From contig NZ_FO538765.1 in NCBI RefSeq assembly GCF_000968135.1, positions 3,672,501 through 3,736,500 on the forward strand: a stretch of 64,000 bases of DNA. Reading direction: 5' to 3'. Every line of letters starts with the position of its first letter. Positions within the stretch are counted from its first letter, which is position 1. Positions 55,898 to 64,000 of the stretch are shown one piece after another. This DNA comes from Magnetospira sp. QH-2 (GTDB lineage: Bacteria > Pseudomonadota > Alphaproteobacteria > Rhodospirillales > Magnetospiraceae). A program made the translations under genes and the position numbers. The notes below the pieces were generated by a model. That model saw only the letters and a program-made list of their open reading frames with translations, ran no database searches and was not told the DNA's origin.

Positions 55898-56819
55898 GAG
55901 TCCTCCTGTACCAGGCGGCCACTTCCGCCAGCCCTTGATCGACGGTAAAAGGCGGTGTCCAATTCAGGTCGGCGGTCAGCTTGCCATGATCGATGGTCAG
56001 CGATTGCAGCAGCCGCGCTACCCGGTCCTGTTTGCCCGTTGCCCGTCCGGCCAGGGTCAGAAACGGCGTTGGCAAGGGCACCAGCCGCGCCGGACGTCCC
56101 AGAACCTTGGCGATCTTGCGCACCAGATCGGCGGTGGAAAGATCTTCGCCGTCGCTGATCAGATAGGTACCGCCCGCCGCCGCCGGATGGTCGAGCACCA
56201 GCCGTATGGCCCGCACCAGATTGCCCAGATAGACCAGGCTCCGCCTGTTGTCGATGCGGCCCAGGGGAAGAGGCAGGCCGCGATTGCATAAATGCATCAG
56301 GGCAAGGAAATTGGCCCGTACCCGGGGACCATAAACGAGCGGCGGGCGCAAGATCACGGTCTCCAGACCGGTGCGCGCGCCGATGTCACCGAGGCATTCC
56401 TCGGCTTCCATCTTCGAAACACCATAGGGGTCGCTGGGGCTGAGCGGATCGTCGGCGCGAAAGGGTGTGCCCTGAGTGGCCTCCCCGTGCACCTTCACCG
56501 TGCTCAGATAGACCATGCGCCGGACGCCGGACGCCGCCGCCTGTTCGGCCAGATGCCGGGTGCCTTCGGTATTGATATGCCGGTACTCGGCCAGCGGATC
56601 AGCGGCGGTATCGTTCATCACATGAGCCCGGGCGGCCAGATGCACCACGGAATCAATGCCCAGCAGCAAAGGACGCCAATCGGTGCCGGGGCCAATGGCG
56701 CCAACGGCCTCCCTGGTGGCACGGATCACCCGGTCACCTTGCACCTCCAAGGCGGTGCAAAGGGCCTGTCCGACGAACCCGTTGGCGCCGGTGACCAGAA
56801 TGCGGCGTCCCCGCCTCAT
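55890..56819 (-). CDS. NAD-dependent nucleotide-sugar epimerase/reductase
   Basis: 309-residue extended SDR. The N-terminal NAD motif is ILVTGANGFVGQAL (7-20), the catalytic YxxxK is in PSDPYGVSKMEAEE (near 142-155), and the Ser is in VYLSTVKVHGEA. It resembles the WbpV/WreQ-type 4-keto reductases and epimerases that follow a WbpM-type dehydratase. This fits its place directly upstream of the CapD-type gene, and a QuiNAc or FucNAc route is plausible. The ATG at 56819 overlaps the stop of the preceding gene; the longer frame to 56921 is rejected. Confidence 0.85.
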   Translation of the reverse strand: MRRGRRILVTGANGFVGQALCTALEVQGDRVIRATREAVGAIGPGTDWRPLLLGIDSVVHLAARAHVMNDTAADPLAEYRHINTEGTRHLAEQAAASGVRRMVYLSTVKVHGEATQGTPFRADDPLSPSDPYGVSKMEAEECLGDIGARTGLETVILRPPLVYGPRVRANFLALMHLCNRGLPLPLGRIDNRRSLVYLGNLVRAIRLVLDHPAAAGGTYLISDGEDLSTADLVRKIAKVLGRPARLVPLPTPFLTLAGRATGKQDRVARLLQSLTIDHGKLTADLNWTPPFTVDQGLAEVAAWYRRTHG

Positions 56820-57508
56820 GCGGCCCCCAATTTGCGGGACATTCGGGCGATGGTGTCGGGCAGATCCGACAGATGATCGATCAAGACATCCATGGGCAGG
56901 CTGTCCATGGGTTCGTGGCAATAGCCAAAGGAGACCATCACATAGGCGATCCCGGCATTGCGCGCCGCATAGGCATCATTCTCGCTGTCGCCCACCAGAA
57001 CCGCCCGCTCGGGCGTCCCGCCCATGGCGGTGACGCAATCGAGCACATGCCGGGCATCGGGCTTTTTATGGATGACCTGATCCCCGCAGAGGACCACCGG
57101 GAAGTATTTTTCAAGGTCCAACGCCTGCATCACCGGCGCCGCGGTCAAGGATGGTTTGTTGGTACAAATACCCAGGGTCTTGCCTTGGGCTTGCAGGGTC
57201 TCGAGCATTTCCACGGCACCGGGAAAAATCACGGAATCGATGATCGGTTCGGCGGCATAGGCCTCCAGGAAATCCTTGCAGACCGCATCCGTTTCGCAGT
57301 CCGATAGGACTCCACCGCTTAATTCCAAGGCTGAAACCACCAGGTCCCGCGCGCCTTTTCCAACCCAGGATTTGACCTGTTCCACCGTGCGCGGCGCGCG
57401 GTCGATGCGGGCCAGGGCCTTGTTCAGACCATGGCACACGTCGGGGACACTATCGACGAGGGTGCCATCGAAGTCGAACAGGATATAGTCCAGGACAGGC
57501 GCGCTCAT
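56816..57508 (-). CDS. gph: Phosphoglycolate phosphatase-like HAD hydrolase
   Basis: 230 residues of the HAD-IA family. Motif I is FDFDGTLVDS (nucleophile Asp), motif II Thr is in GICTNKPS, motif III Lys is in IHKKPDAR, and motif IV is LVGDSENDAYAA. The cap insertion size matches Gph, which removes phosphate from 2-phosphoglycolate formed during DNA repair or photorespiration. Its position inside the polysaccharide cluster, with ATGA overlap to the epimerase, leaves open a role on a sugar phosphate. Confidence 0.82.
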   Translation of the reverse strand: MSAPVLDYILFDFDGTLVDSVPDVCHGLNKALARIDRAPRTVEQVKSWVGKGARDLVVSALELSGGVLSDCETDAVCKDFLEAYAAEPIIDSVIFPGAVEMLETLQAQGKTLGICTNKPSLTAAPVMQALDLEKYFPVVLCGDQVIHKKPDARHVLDCVTAMGGTPERAVLVGDSENDAYAARNAGIAYVMVSFGYCHEPMDSLPMDVLIDHLSDLPDTIARMSRKLGAA

Positions 57509-57571
57509 GGTCGTCCATCGGTGGTGAATAAGAAACCTGAATCAGGGAACTACCCTGTGGACCGGAGTCCG

Positions 57572-58819
57572 TCAACGACTCAAACCGACTTCCGACCCCC
57601 GTCCCTGGGCCGATGCCTCTAGAACCGCCATCATTTCCTCGGCTTGTTTTTCGCGCGTATGGAGCGGGGCCGACGCCAAACTTCGCGCTGCCATTTTGGT
57701 CCTGAAGTCCGTGTCGGCAAGGGTGCGGCAGGCCTCGGCCAGGGCGTCTGGATCTTCCGGCGGTACCCAGATCCCGGCGCCGTCGGCCTCCAGGATCTCG
57801 CTGGCCTCGCCCCGGGGCAGGGCCATGAGAATCGGCAGGCCCATGCCCATGGCCTCGAACATTTTCGACGGGATGACCTCGGCGAACACCGGTGTATCGC
57901 GCAGATGCACCAAAGCCACATGGCACAGGGACCAGACCCGGGGCATGGCTTCCTTGGGCTGTGGCGGGCCGAACACCACATTGTTCAGGCCCCGTTGCCG
58001 GGCCGCTTCCATCAACATTTCGCGCTCCGCCCCGGCCCCCACCAGCAGGAAGCGGAAATTGGGCAGATCCTTGAGCCGCTCCGCCGCGTCGAGCACGTTG
58101 CTCAGGCCATGGGCCATGCCATGGGTGCCCACATAGCCGACCACGAACTTGTCGGTCAGATCCCACTCGGCGGCCAAGGCCTGATCGGTCTCACGGGGCG
58201 CGTAGCGGTCCAGATCCACCCCATTGCGCACCACGGCGATCTTGCCAGCATCGATGCCGCGCCCGGTCAGATTGACCTTGAAGGCCTCGGTCAAGGCCGC
58301 CACCGATGCCGAGGAGCGGTATAGATAGAGTTCCAGCTTCTCCATCCAGCGCAGGGCCAGATTGTCCTGCATGGCGCCCACGGCGGTGATGGAGGCGGGC
58401 CAGATGTCGCCCAGTTCGAAAACAAAGGGCACCCGGCGGACCTTGCCCAGGGCCCAACCGGCAACGGCGGAAAAGAATTGTGGCGAGGTGGCGGATATGA
58501 CGTCGGGGCGCTTTTGAAACAGCCCGGCCGCGAAGCCGGTCACCATGAAGCTGAGGAAATCCAGCATGCGCTTGGCGAACCCGGCATTGGCGGCCATATA
58601 GGTTTTCACCCGCACCACCCGCAGGCCGTCCATGTCTTGCACCTGCACCCATTTGTTCTTCCAGCCCTCGTAGAGCCGGCCTTGGGGGAAATTGGGCGCG
58701 CAGGTGATGATGGTCACCTCGTGTCCCCAGCGCACCCAATAAAGCGCCCGCTCATAGACCCGCGTGGCGGCGGCATTGGTTTCCGGCGGGAAATTCTCGG
58801 TCAGAAACAGGATCTTCAT
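57572..58819 (-). CDS. Glycosyltransferase family 4 (WbuB-like)
   Basis: 415 residues of GT-B fold. The N-terminal domain starts MKILFLTENFPPETNAAATR, like WbuB and other L-fucosamine or amino-sugar transferases. The C-terminal donor-binding domain has VGYVGTHGMAHGLS and the EX7E-type region FAEVIPSKMFEAMGMGLPI. It is expected to add a sugar to a lipid-linked acceptor on the cytoplasmic face. It starts by ATGA overlap with the WecA-like gene, its likely source of acceptor lipid. A 63-base gap precedes gph. Confidence 0.88.
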   Translation of the reverse strand: MKILFLTENFPPETNAAATRVYERALYWVRWGHEVTIITCAPNFPQGRLYEGWKNKWVQVQDMDGLRVVRVKTYMAANAGFAKRMLDFLSFMVTGFAAGLFQKRPDVISATSPQFFSAVAGWALGKVRRVPFVFELGDIWPASITAVGAMQDNLALRWMEKLELYLYRSSASVAALTEAFKVNLTGRGIDAGKIAVVRNGVDLDRYAPRETDQALAAEWDLTDKFVVGYVGTHGMAHGLSNVLDAAERLKDLPNFRFLLVGAGAEREMLMEAARQRGLNNVVFGPPQPKEAMPRVWSLCHVALVHLRDTPVFAEVIPSKMFEAMGMGLPILMALPRGEASEILEADGAGIWVPPEDPDALAEACRTLADTDFRTKMAARSLASAPLHTREKQAEEMMAVLEASAQGRGSEVGLSR

Positions 58820-59829
58820 GGGCCCGCCTTTCGAACAAACTGTCGGCGTAGATAGTACAGAAGCCAGCCGATGGCCACCACGGCACCACCCAACGCCGCC
58901 ACCGGATAGTCCGGTGACAAGACTGCCAGCACAATAAGCACGCCGTTGACCAACGCCACATGGACGACCACCGCCCCATGACCCAGGCCACCGCGCACCG
59001 CCAATTGATAGAAATGCTCCCTATGGGCCTGCAAGACGTTCTCGCCGCGCACCGCCCGCTTAAGGATGGTGATGGAGGCATCGGCCAGGTAATAGCCCGG
59101 TAGAATCAACGCCGCCGCCCCATACCCGTTGGCGCCAAGGCTCAACAACAGCCAGCCGAACAGGAACCCCAGGGGCACGCTGCCCACGTCGCCAAGAAAG
59201 ATTTTCGCCGGAGGCCGGTTCCAGATCAGGAACCCGAGCGCCGCCGCCAGCCCGGCCAAGGCCAGGGGCAACAGGGTCGGATCGGTGATCCCGGAAAAGA
59301 CGGCCAACAGCGCCAGTCCGGCACCCAGACTGCCGGTCTCGACCCCGCTCAGACCATCGATCCCGTCCATGAAGTTGTACAGATTGACGAACCAGACCCA
59401 GAGCATTGCCGCGCCCAACAGGTCCGCCCAAGGGGGCAGCCACCCGCCCAACACCGGCCCTGGCAATGGGGCCACCAGCAGCGCCCCGACGACCGTTGCC
59501 AGATGCACCCCCAGGCGCAGGGCGGCCGGTAACGGATGCAGATCGTCCCACCAGGATAGAATGGCCAGCGCCAGGGCGCCGCCCGGTACGGCCCACCACC
59601 CCATGGACTGGCCGGTCTCCAGGCCGACCCAGGTCCAGGCGGCCAACAACACCGCCATCACCGCCAGTCCGCCCCCCTTGGGCGTCGGGACCGCATGGCT
59701 ACTGCGATGGTTGGGATGATCGAGAATGGCCTTGTGACACAGCAGCCGCAACAACAGCCCCACAGCAAGGACAGTGATGGCGAAAACCAGGAACACCAGC
59801 AGGGTAAGGGCGACGGGGGACATGGTCAT
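58816..59829 (-). CDS. WecA/MraY-family polyprenyl-phosphate sugar-1-phosphate transferase
   Basis: 337 residues with about ten membrane helices and the catalytic motifs of the family: D95-D96 in SWWDDLHP, NFMDGIDG (152-159), FLGDVGS (211-217) and the HREHFYQ His motif (269-275). It loads a sugar-1-phosphate (GlcNAc, QuiNAc or FucNAc phosphate) onto undecaprenyl phosphate and so starts repeat-unit synthesis. Closest in layout to WbpL/WecA. The second Met (59823) is an alternative start; neither has a strong ribosome site. Confidence 0.92.
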   Translation of the reverse strand: MTMSPVALTLLVFLVFAITVLAVGLLLRLLCHKAILDHPNHRSSHAVPTPKGGGLAVMAVLLAAWTWVGLETGQSMGWWAVPGGALALAILSWWDDLHPLPAALRLGVHLATVVGALLVAPLPGPVLGGWLPPWADLLGAAMLWVWFVNLYNFMDGIDGLSGVETGSLGAGLALLAVFSGITDPTLLPLALAGLAAALGFLIWNRPPAKIFLGDVGSVPLGFLFGWLLLSLGANGYGAAALILPGYYLADASITILKRAVRGENVLQAHREHFYQLAVRGGLGHGAVVVHVALVNGVLIVLAVLSPDYPVAALGGAVVAIGWLLYYLRRQFVRKAGP

Positions 59830-59833
59830 GGTT

Positions 59834-61480
59834 TTAACGGTTGCCCCTGTCTTCGGACAAGGGGGCGGGACGCAGGCACCAGCCGAGCATCAACAAATCG
59901 CCGCTGGCGGTCATTTCCAGGATGATCTGTTTTGCCGTGCGCAGAGTCCCCATGCGCGGTGCATAGACGCTGTCGGTGATATGCAGGCGCCCGCCCTTGG
60001 CCTCGAAGATCCATGTCACGCCATCGGGCAGGGTCAGACGCAGGTGATCCGCTTCCCGCGTTACCGCCACGTCGGGATGCAGGTGGAAATGGGCCCGGGC
60101 CGCGCGGCCATCCATTTTACCCTCCAACAAATCCCGGCCTTCCAGCCGCAAAGGGTTTTCGTTCAAGGTCAGGCAGCGCTGATGGGTGACTTTCAGGTGG
60201 CGGTAGCCGTCGTGGGTACCGGTGACAGCGTTTCCGTCGTGAACCCCGACCACCGTCTTGGGGCGACGGCCCAGGCGGAACACCCCATAGACCTCGGCAC
60301 TGTCCAGGCCGTCCACCGCGACGGTGCTATGGGCCGCCGTGCCCCGCAACCGGTTGCGCCAGGCCGGATCCTGATAGGCGTAGGTGCCGCAATTGACGAT
60401 CATCCGCTGGGCACCCACCGACATTTCAAAGCTCAACGGATCCGCATGGGCATGGGCGGGCAGATCATCGGGACAGCATTTGGCGCAATCCATGATCAAG
60501 ACCACCGGGTCCGCCGCGAGCCGGTGATACCCCGCCACCGACAGGGATGGCGGTGCCTCGGGCAGACCGCCCAACTGGTCGATCACGGCATTGATCAGGG
60601 CCGGGTCTCCCTCGTCGCCGTCATTGAATTGGGCCAGACCGCCGTCCCCCGGGAGGAAAAAGGCCAGGGCGCCGCCCATGCGGTGGATGGCCTGGCTCAG
60701 CCAGTCCGGCGTCTCGTCGGCCAACAGGGCCCGCAGGTCCAATAAATCCGCCAAGACCTGAAGGTGATAGGTCGGCGACAGTTCGTAATGGCAGCCATCC
60801 GCCAGAATCTGACGCGTCACCTCTTGCTTCAGGGCGTCCATGGGCGGGTTTCCGGCCCCCAGACACAGGGCGGCCACCGTTTGCGCTTTCAGATTCTTGA
60901 TCAGGTGATTACCGCCCACGTCCCGCTCCGGTACCCGTCGGAGGTGGCGGGCCTGGCGGGTCAGCGCCGTTTCGAAACGGGTTTTGAAATCCGCCGGGGC
61001 GTCGTTCAACAAAAACGGCCCATGTCTCAGCCAGGCGACGAGCCGCAGAGACAGGGGATAGGGGTGCCAGGCCACCGCGTCGGCCAACGGGTGGGCGGCG
61101 ATCCAGTCGTCCACCACCGACCGGCCCAGGGCCGCCGCCTCGGGACTGCCCTCGGCCTCCAGATCGGCCAGCCACTCGAAATAGTGCAGGGTGAATCGCC
61201 ATAGCAGGGTCTGGCCCTCGGCCTGCCAATCCACCGGCCCCGCGAAGGGATGGGCTTGCCCCAGCAGGTGGATCGTCCCGTTGAGCATGGCCTGTCCATT
61301 TTGGACGTCTCCAGGCCAGAGGCTTTGGAGAAACTGGTTGACCAGAAAGGACTTTTTACTGTCCAAACCATACCGTCCATAAGCGTTGCTGGCGTGCCAG
61401 GGGCGCAGAACCCGCAGCCGGATGCGGTGCCAGAGTTGCTCGGGGCGTAGATGAATAACCGTCCGCCAGAAGCGATTCAT
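59834..61480 (-). CDS. Heparinase II/III-family protein
   Basis: 548 residues: an N-terminal alpha/alpha toroid (about 60-330, with RDVGGNHLIKNLKAQTVAAL and YELSPTYHLQVLADLL) and a C-terminal beta-sandwich (with PAHAHADPLSFEM, the family His region, and AAHSTVAVDG). These proteins are lyases or related enzymes acting on uronic-acid polysaccharides. In capsule and O-antigen clusters they often sit beside asnB-like genes. There is no signal peptide, so action in the cytoplasm or a non-lyase role must be considered. The ATG at 61480 overlaps the asnB stop. Confidence 0.88.
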   Translation of the reverse strand: MNRFWRTVIHLRPEQLWHRIRLRVLRPWHASNAYGRYGLDSKKSFLVNQFLQSLWPGDVQNGQAMLNGTIHLLGQAHPFAGPVDWQAEGQTLLWRFTLHYFEWLADLEAEGSPEAAALGRSVVDDWIAAHPLADAVAWHPYPLSLRLVAWLRHGPFLLNDAPADFKTRFETALTRQARHLRRVPERDVGGNHLIKNLKAQTVAALCLGAGNPPMDALKQEVTRQILADGCHYELSPTYHLQVLADLLDLRALLADETPDWLSQAIHRMGGALAFFLPGDGGLAQFNDGDEGDPALINAVIDQLGGLPEAPPSLSVAGYHRLAADPVVLIMDCAKCCPDDLPAHAHADPLSFEMSVGAQRMIVNCGTYAYQDPAWRNRLRGTAAHSTVAVDGLDSAEVYGVFRLGRRPKTVVGVHDGNAVTGTHDGYRHLKVTHQRCLTLNENPLRLEGRDLLEGKMDGRAARAHFHLHPDVAVTREADHLRLTLPDGVTWIFEAKGGRLHITDSVYAPRMGTLRTAKQIILEMTASGDLLMLGWCLRPAPLSEDRGNR

Positions 61481-63324
61481 GCGCGCCGCTCCCAGGCCTC
61501 GAAGACCAACAGCGCCCAAACCTTGAGGGCCACGTCCCGGCGGCCCGCTTTCTGAACCGCCAACAAATGATTGACCGCCTTGGGCGCGAGCCCCAGATCG
61601 GCCATGCGGCCGGGAGTGAGCCGTTCCTCGATCATCGGCGCCAAGTCCTTGCGCAGCCAGACCCCCATGGGCGGATTAAAGCCTCGTTTCGGAGCATCAA
61701 CGATATCCGGAGGCAACAAACGCTTGGCCACACCGCGCAAAAGAGACTTCATTCCATTTTCGACACGAAGTGCCGGGGTGACCTTGCCGACTGCTTCCAC
61801 CAGCCGGTGATCGATCAACGGCAACCGGAGTTCCAGCGCATGGCGCATACTCATGGCATCCCCATAGGCCAATAGATTCCCCGGCAGGAAAGACAACAGA
61901 TCGGTTTGCTGCATGGCGTCCAGGGGATCGGAGGAGGGCGATTCCCGATAGAGATCGGCAAGGGGCTGGGCCGGATCTTCGGACAGCCCCAGCAGCGCCC
62001 GCCGCTCGGCCGGATCGAAATACTCCACCCAGGCAGCATACATCTCCGGATCGGGACGATTGGCGGCGGTAAGGAATTCCCGCACCCGGCGTAGACCATG
62101 ACGCCCCGAGGTGCTTTCGGGGATCAATGCGGCGGCCCCGGCACCCAGATGACGCAGCGGGGCCGGGATCCGGCGATAACGGGCCGCCAACAGCCCGCCA
62201 CGATATCTTGGATACCCGGCAAACACCTCGTCGCCGCCGTCGCCCACCAGGGCCACGGTGACATGCTCTTTGGCCTTGCGCGACAGGTCGTTGATCAGCA
62301 AGGCCGTGGGATTGCCAAAGGGTTCGCCAAAGCCGTCGATATAGTCGTCCAGCAGATCCACCAGGGTCGGGCTGGCGCGCAGCTCCACATGGTCGCTGCC
62401 GATATGGTCGGCCACCCGGCGGGCATTGTGGCGTTCGTCGTAGGCCGCTTCATCGAAGGTCATGGTGAAGCTGCGGATCGGTGGGGCGCCAAGGCGCTTG
62501 GCCTCTTCGGCCATCAAGGCCGCGATCACCGATGAATCGATGCCGCCGGAAAGAAAACAGCCCACCGGCACATCGGCCACCAACCGGTCCACCACCGCCC
62601 GGCGGACCAGCGGCAGGATTTCCTCCACCGCTTCGTCGTGGCTCACCGCGCGGCTTCCGGCATAATGGGGCCGCCAATAGGGCTCGATACGGGCCGCGCC
62701 ATCTTTCCAGGTCAGCAGATGGCCGGGCGGCAGCTTGCGAATCCCTTTGTGGATGGTCAGTGGCGCCGGGACATAGAGGCAGGCCAGGTACTGGGACAGA
62801 GCGTCCCGGTCGATGGCCAGATCGATTCCCGGATGTGCGCGCAGGGCGCGGATCTCCGAGGCGAAGGCCAATCCCCCATGGGCCAGGGCACCATAGACCA
62901 GCGGTTTGATGCCCAGCCTGTCTCGGGCCAGCACCAAGGTCCGTTCGTGCCTGTCCCACAGAGCAAAGGCGAACATGCCGACCAGCTTAGCGATTCCGGC
63001 GGCCCCATGGCGCCGCAACAGGGCAAGCAAGACCTCCGTATCGCTGTCGGAGCGGAACAGGTCTCCCGCGGCTTGTAGCTCTTGGCGCAGATCGCGGTAG
63101 TTATAGATTTCGCCGTTGAAAGCCAGCACATAGCGTCCGCAATCGGAAACCATGGGCTGGGCGCCCCCTTCGGTCAGATCAATGACCGCCAATCGGGTAT
63201 GGGCCAGACCGATTCCGTTCTCGATCCAAGAACCCCGGGCGTCGGGCCCGCGATGGTGCAAACGCTCGGTAAAGGCGCTCAGAACACCCGCTTCGGCCTG
63301 GGTCGTTCCGGCGATTCCGCACAT
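61477..63324 (-). CDS. asnB: Asparagine synthetase (glutamine-hydrolysing) family protein
   Basis: 615 residues. The N-terminal class-II glutaminase has the catalytic Cys2 (MCGIAGTT), RLAVIDLTEGGAQPM and NGEIYNYRDLR. The C-terminal synthetase has the PP-loop GCFLSGGIDSSVIAAL and GDGGDEVFAGYPRY. Enzymes of this group in polysaccharide clusters (WbpS-like) often amidate uronic-acid residues and do not make free asparagine. With a heparinase-like gene overlapping next to it, uronamide formation is plausible. It lies 3 bases after the GT2 gene. Confidence 0.88.
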   Translation of the reverse strand: MCGIAGTTQAEAGVLSAFTERLHHRGPDARGSWIENGIGLAHTRLAVIDLTEGGAQPMVSDCGRYVLAFNGEIYNYRDLRQELQAAGDLFRSDSDTEVLLALLRRHGAAGIAKLVGMFAFALWDRHERTLVLARDRLGIKPLVYGALAHGGLAFASEIRALRAHPGIDLAIDRDALSQYLACLYVPAPLTIHKGIRKLPPGHLLTWKDGAARIEPYWRPHYAGSRAVSHDEAVEEILPLVRRAVVDRLVADVPVGCFLSGGIDSSVIAALMAEEAKRLGAPPIRSFTMTFDEAAYDERHNARRVADHIGSDHVELRASPTLVDLLDDYIDGFGEPFGNPTALLINDLSRKAKEHVTVALVGDGGDEVFAGYPRYRGGLLAARYRRIPAPLRHLGAGAAALIPESTSGRHGLRRVREFLTAANRPDPEMYAAWVEYFDPAERRALLGLSEDPAQPLADLYRESPSSDPLDAMQQTDLLSFLPGNLLAYGDAMSMRHALELRLPLIDHRLVEAVGKVTPALRVENGMKSLLRGVAKRLLPPDIVDAPKRGFNPPMGVWLRKDLAPMIEERLTPGRMADLGLAPKAVNHLLAVQKAGRRDVALKVWALLVFEAWERRA

Positions 63325-63327
63325 GGG

Positions 63328-64000
63328 CTACCTGAAAACGTTATATTTGATAATGCAGTAGATGGCCCGCACCCCATCTTTCCAGCCGATCTTCTTGCCC
63401 TCTTCATAAGTCCGGCCATAGTAGCTGATACCCACCTCGTAGATACGTGGGCGCGGCTTGAGATGGGCAATCTTGGCGGTCACCTCGGGCTCAATGCCGA
63501 AGCGGTTTTCCACCACCTGGATCTGCCGCAGGGTTTCGGTGCGATAGACCTTGTAGCAGGTCTCCATGTCCGACAGGGTCATATCGGTCATCATGTTGGA
63601 CAACAATGTCAGGAACCGGTTGCCCACCGTATGCCAGAAATAGAGGATTCGCACTTCTTGGCCACCGCGAAACCGTGAGCCGTAGACCACATCCGCGCGA
63701 TCATCGAGGATCGGGTGCAGCAGTTTGGGATATTCGGTGGGGTCGTACTCCAGATCGGCATCCTGAACCAACACGATATCCCCGGTTGCTTCCTTGTAGG
63801 CCGTTCGCAATGCCGCGCCCTTGCCTTGGTTTTTGTCATGGGTGAAGACCTGAATGCGCGGATCGGCCTTGGCAAGGTTTCGGGCCCTTTCCAGCGAGTC
63901 ATCCATCGAGGCATCATCGACGATGACGATTTCCAGATCCAAGCCTGACGTATTCGCGTTTTGCACCCGGGCCACCAGGGTTTCCAAGGTAGCCGATTCA
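63328..64000 (-). CDS. Glycosyltransferase family 2, DPM1-like (5' end outside the window)
   Basis: At least 223 residues; the reading frame continues past the window edge and the residues before LETLVARV (ESAT) match the usual start region of such enzymes. GT-A motifs are visible: EIVIVDDASMDDS, NQGKGAALRTAY, the metal-binding DADLEYDP and GSRFRGGQ. The pattern is that of dolichol/polyprenyl-phosphate mannose or glucose synthases without a membrane tail. The C-terminus KKIGWKDGVRAIYCIIKYN is typical. It opens the polysaccharide transcript as far as this window shows. Confidence 0.9.
   Translation of the reverse strand, partial: ESATLETLVARVQNANTSGLDLEIVIVDDASMDDSLERARNLAKADPRIQVFTHDKNQGKGAALRTAYKEATGDIVLVQDADLEYDPTEYPKLLHPILDDRADVVYGSRFRGGQEVRILYFWHTVGNRFLTLLSNMMTDMTLSDMETCYKVYRTETLRQIQVVENRFGIEPEVTAKIAHLKPRPRIYEVGISYYGRTYEEGKKIGWKDGVRAIYCIIKYNVFR

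Overview
The window is GC-rich bacterial chromosome. Its content points to a motile, respiring alphaproteobacterium, most likely of the Rhodospirillales. The main grounds are a zapE-mdh-sucCDAB-lpd run, a short SRP RNA directly upstream of dnaX, two quinone hydroxylases (UbiH-type and Coq7), a P-II/AmtB pair, a flagellin gene, and a malyl-CoA-lyase-like plus mesaconyl-CoA-hydratase-like pair that suggests the ethylmalonyl-CoA pathway. Species identity cannot be read from the sequence. No rRNA, CRISPR array or replication origin was seen.

Layout. 0-5 kb: SPOR/TPR lipoprotein, dnaX with the SRP RNA gene ffs and its promoter, a cupredoxin-like lipoprotein, nudC. 5-12 kb: a receiver protein with Asn in place of the phospho-acceptor Asp, the lyase/hydratase pair, a DUF2202 protein, a secreted nuclease, a TetR regulator divergent from an NmrA-type reductase with two matching palindromes between them, and a Crp/Fnr regulator divergent from a cytochrome c'-like protein with one strong Fnr/Dnr-type palindrome between them. 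12-18 kb: envelope genes (uppP, secreted beta-helix protein, GT39-like transferase, PAP2 phosphatase) running into argG. 18-32 kb: small hypothetical genes, UbiH-type hydroxylase, glnK-amtB, a DapC-like aminotransferase, ftsK, lolA, a structured RNA candidate before xthA, a PAS histidine kinase and a sterol-desaturase-family protein. 31.5-42 kb: zapE and the TCA block. 42-49.5 kb: flagellin, two small lipoproteins or secreted proteins, a protein with FliM-like motifs, cimA, trmJ, coq7, dsbB and a DedA-family protein.

49.5-52.4 kb is the accessory island. A tRNA-Leu(CAA) with its own promoter and terminator is followed by an IS30-family element lying inside a pair of short inverted ends, then an IS110-family element that reaches the 3' end of purH. 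From 52.4 kb to the end, one minus-strand run carries purH and a surface-polysaccharide locus: GT2, asparagine synthetase, heparinase-like protein, polyprenyl-phosphate sugar transferase, GT4, phosphoglycolate-phosphatase-like HAD, NAD-dependent epimerase and a CapD/WbpM-type dehydratase. Many of these genes overlap by ATGA, so they are probably co-transcribed.

The most interesting observations are: tandem FliM-like (CheY-binding-type) motifs at the C-terminus of an unrecognised protein next to flagellin; the degenerate receiver; the IS110 element with long non-coding flanks and a hairpin that masks the transposase ribosome binding site; a perfect 34-bp palindrome inside the IS30 transposase gene; the structured RNA between lolA and xthA (possibly 6S RNA); and an E2 subunit of 2-oxoglutarate dehydrogenase with two lipoyl domains.
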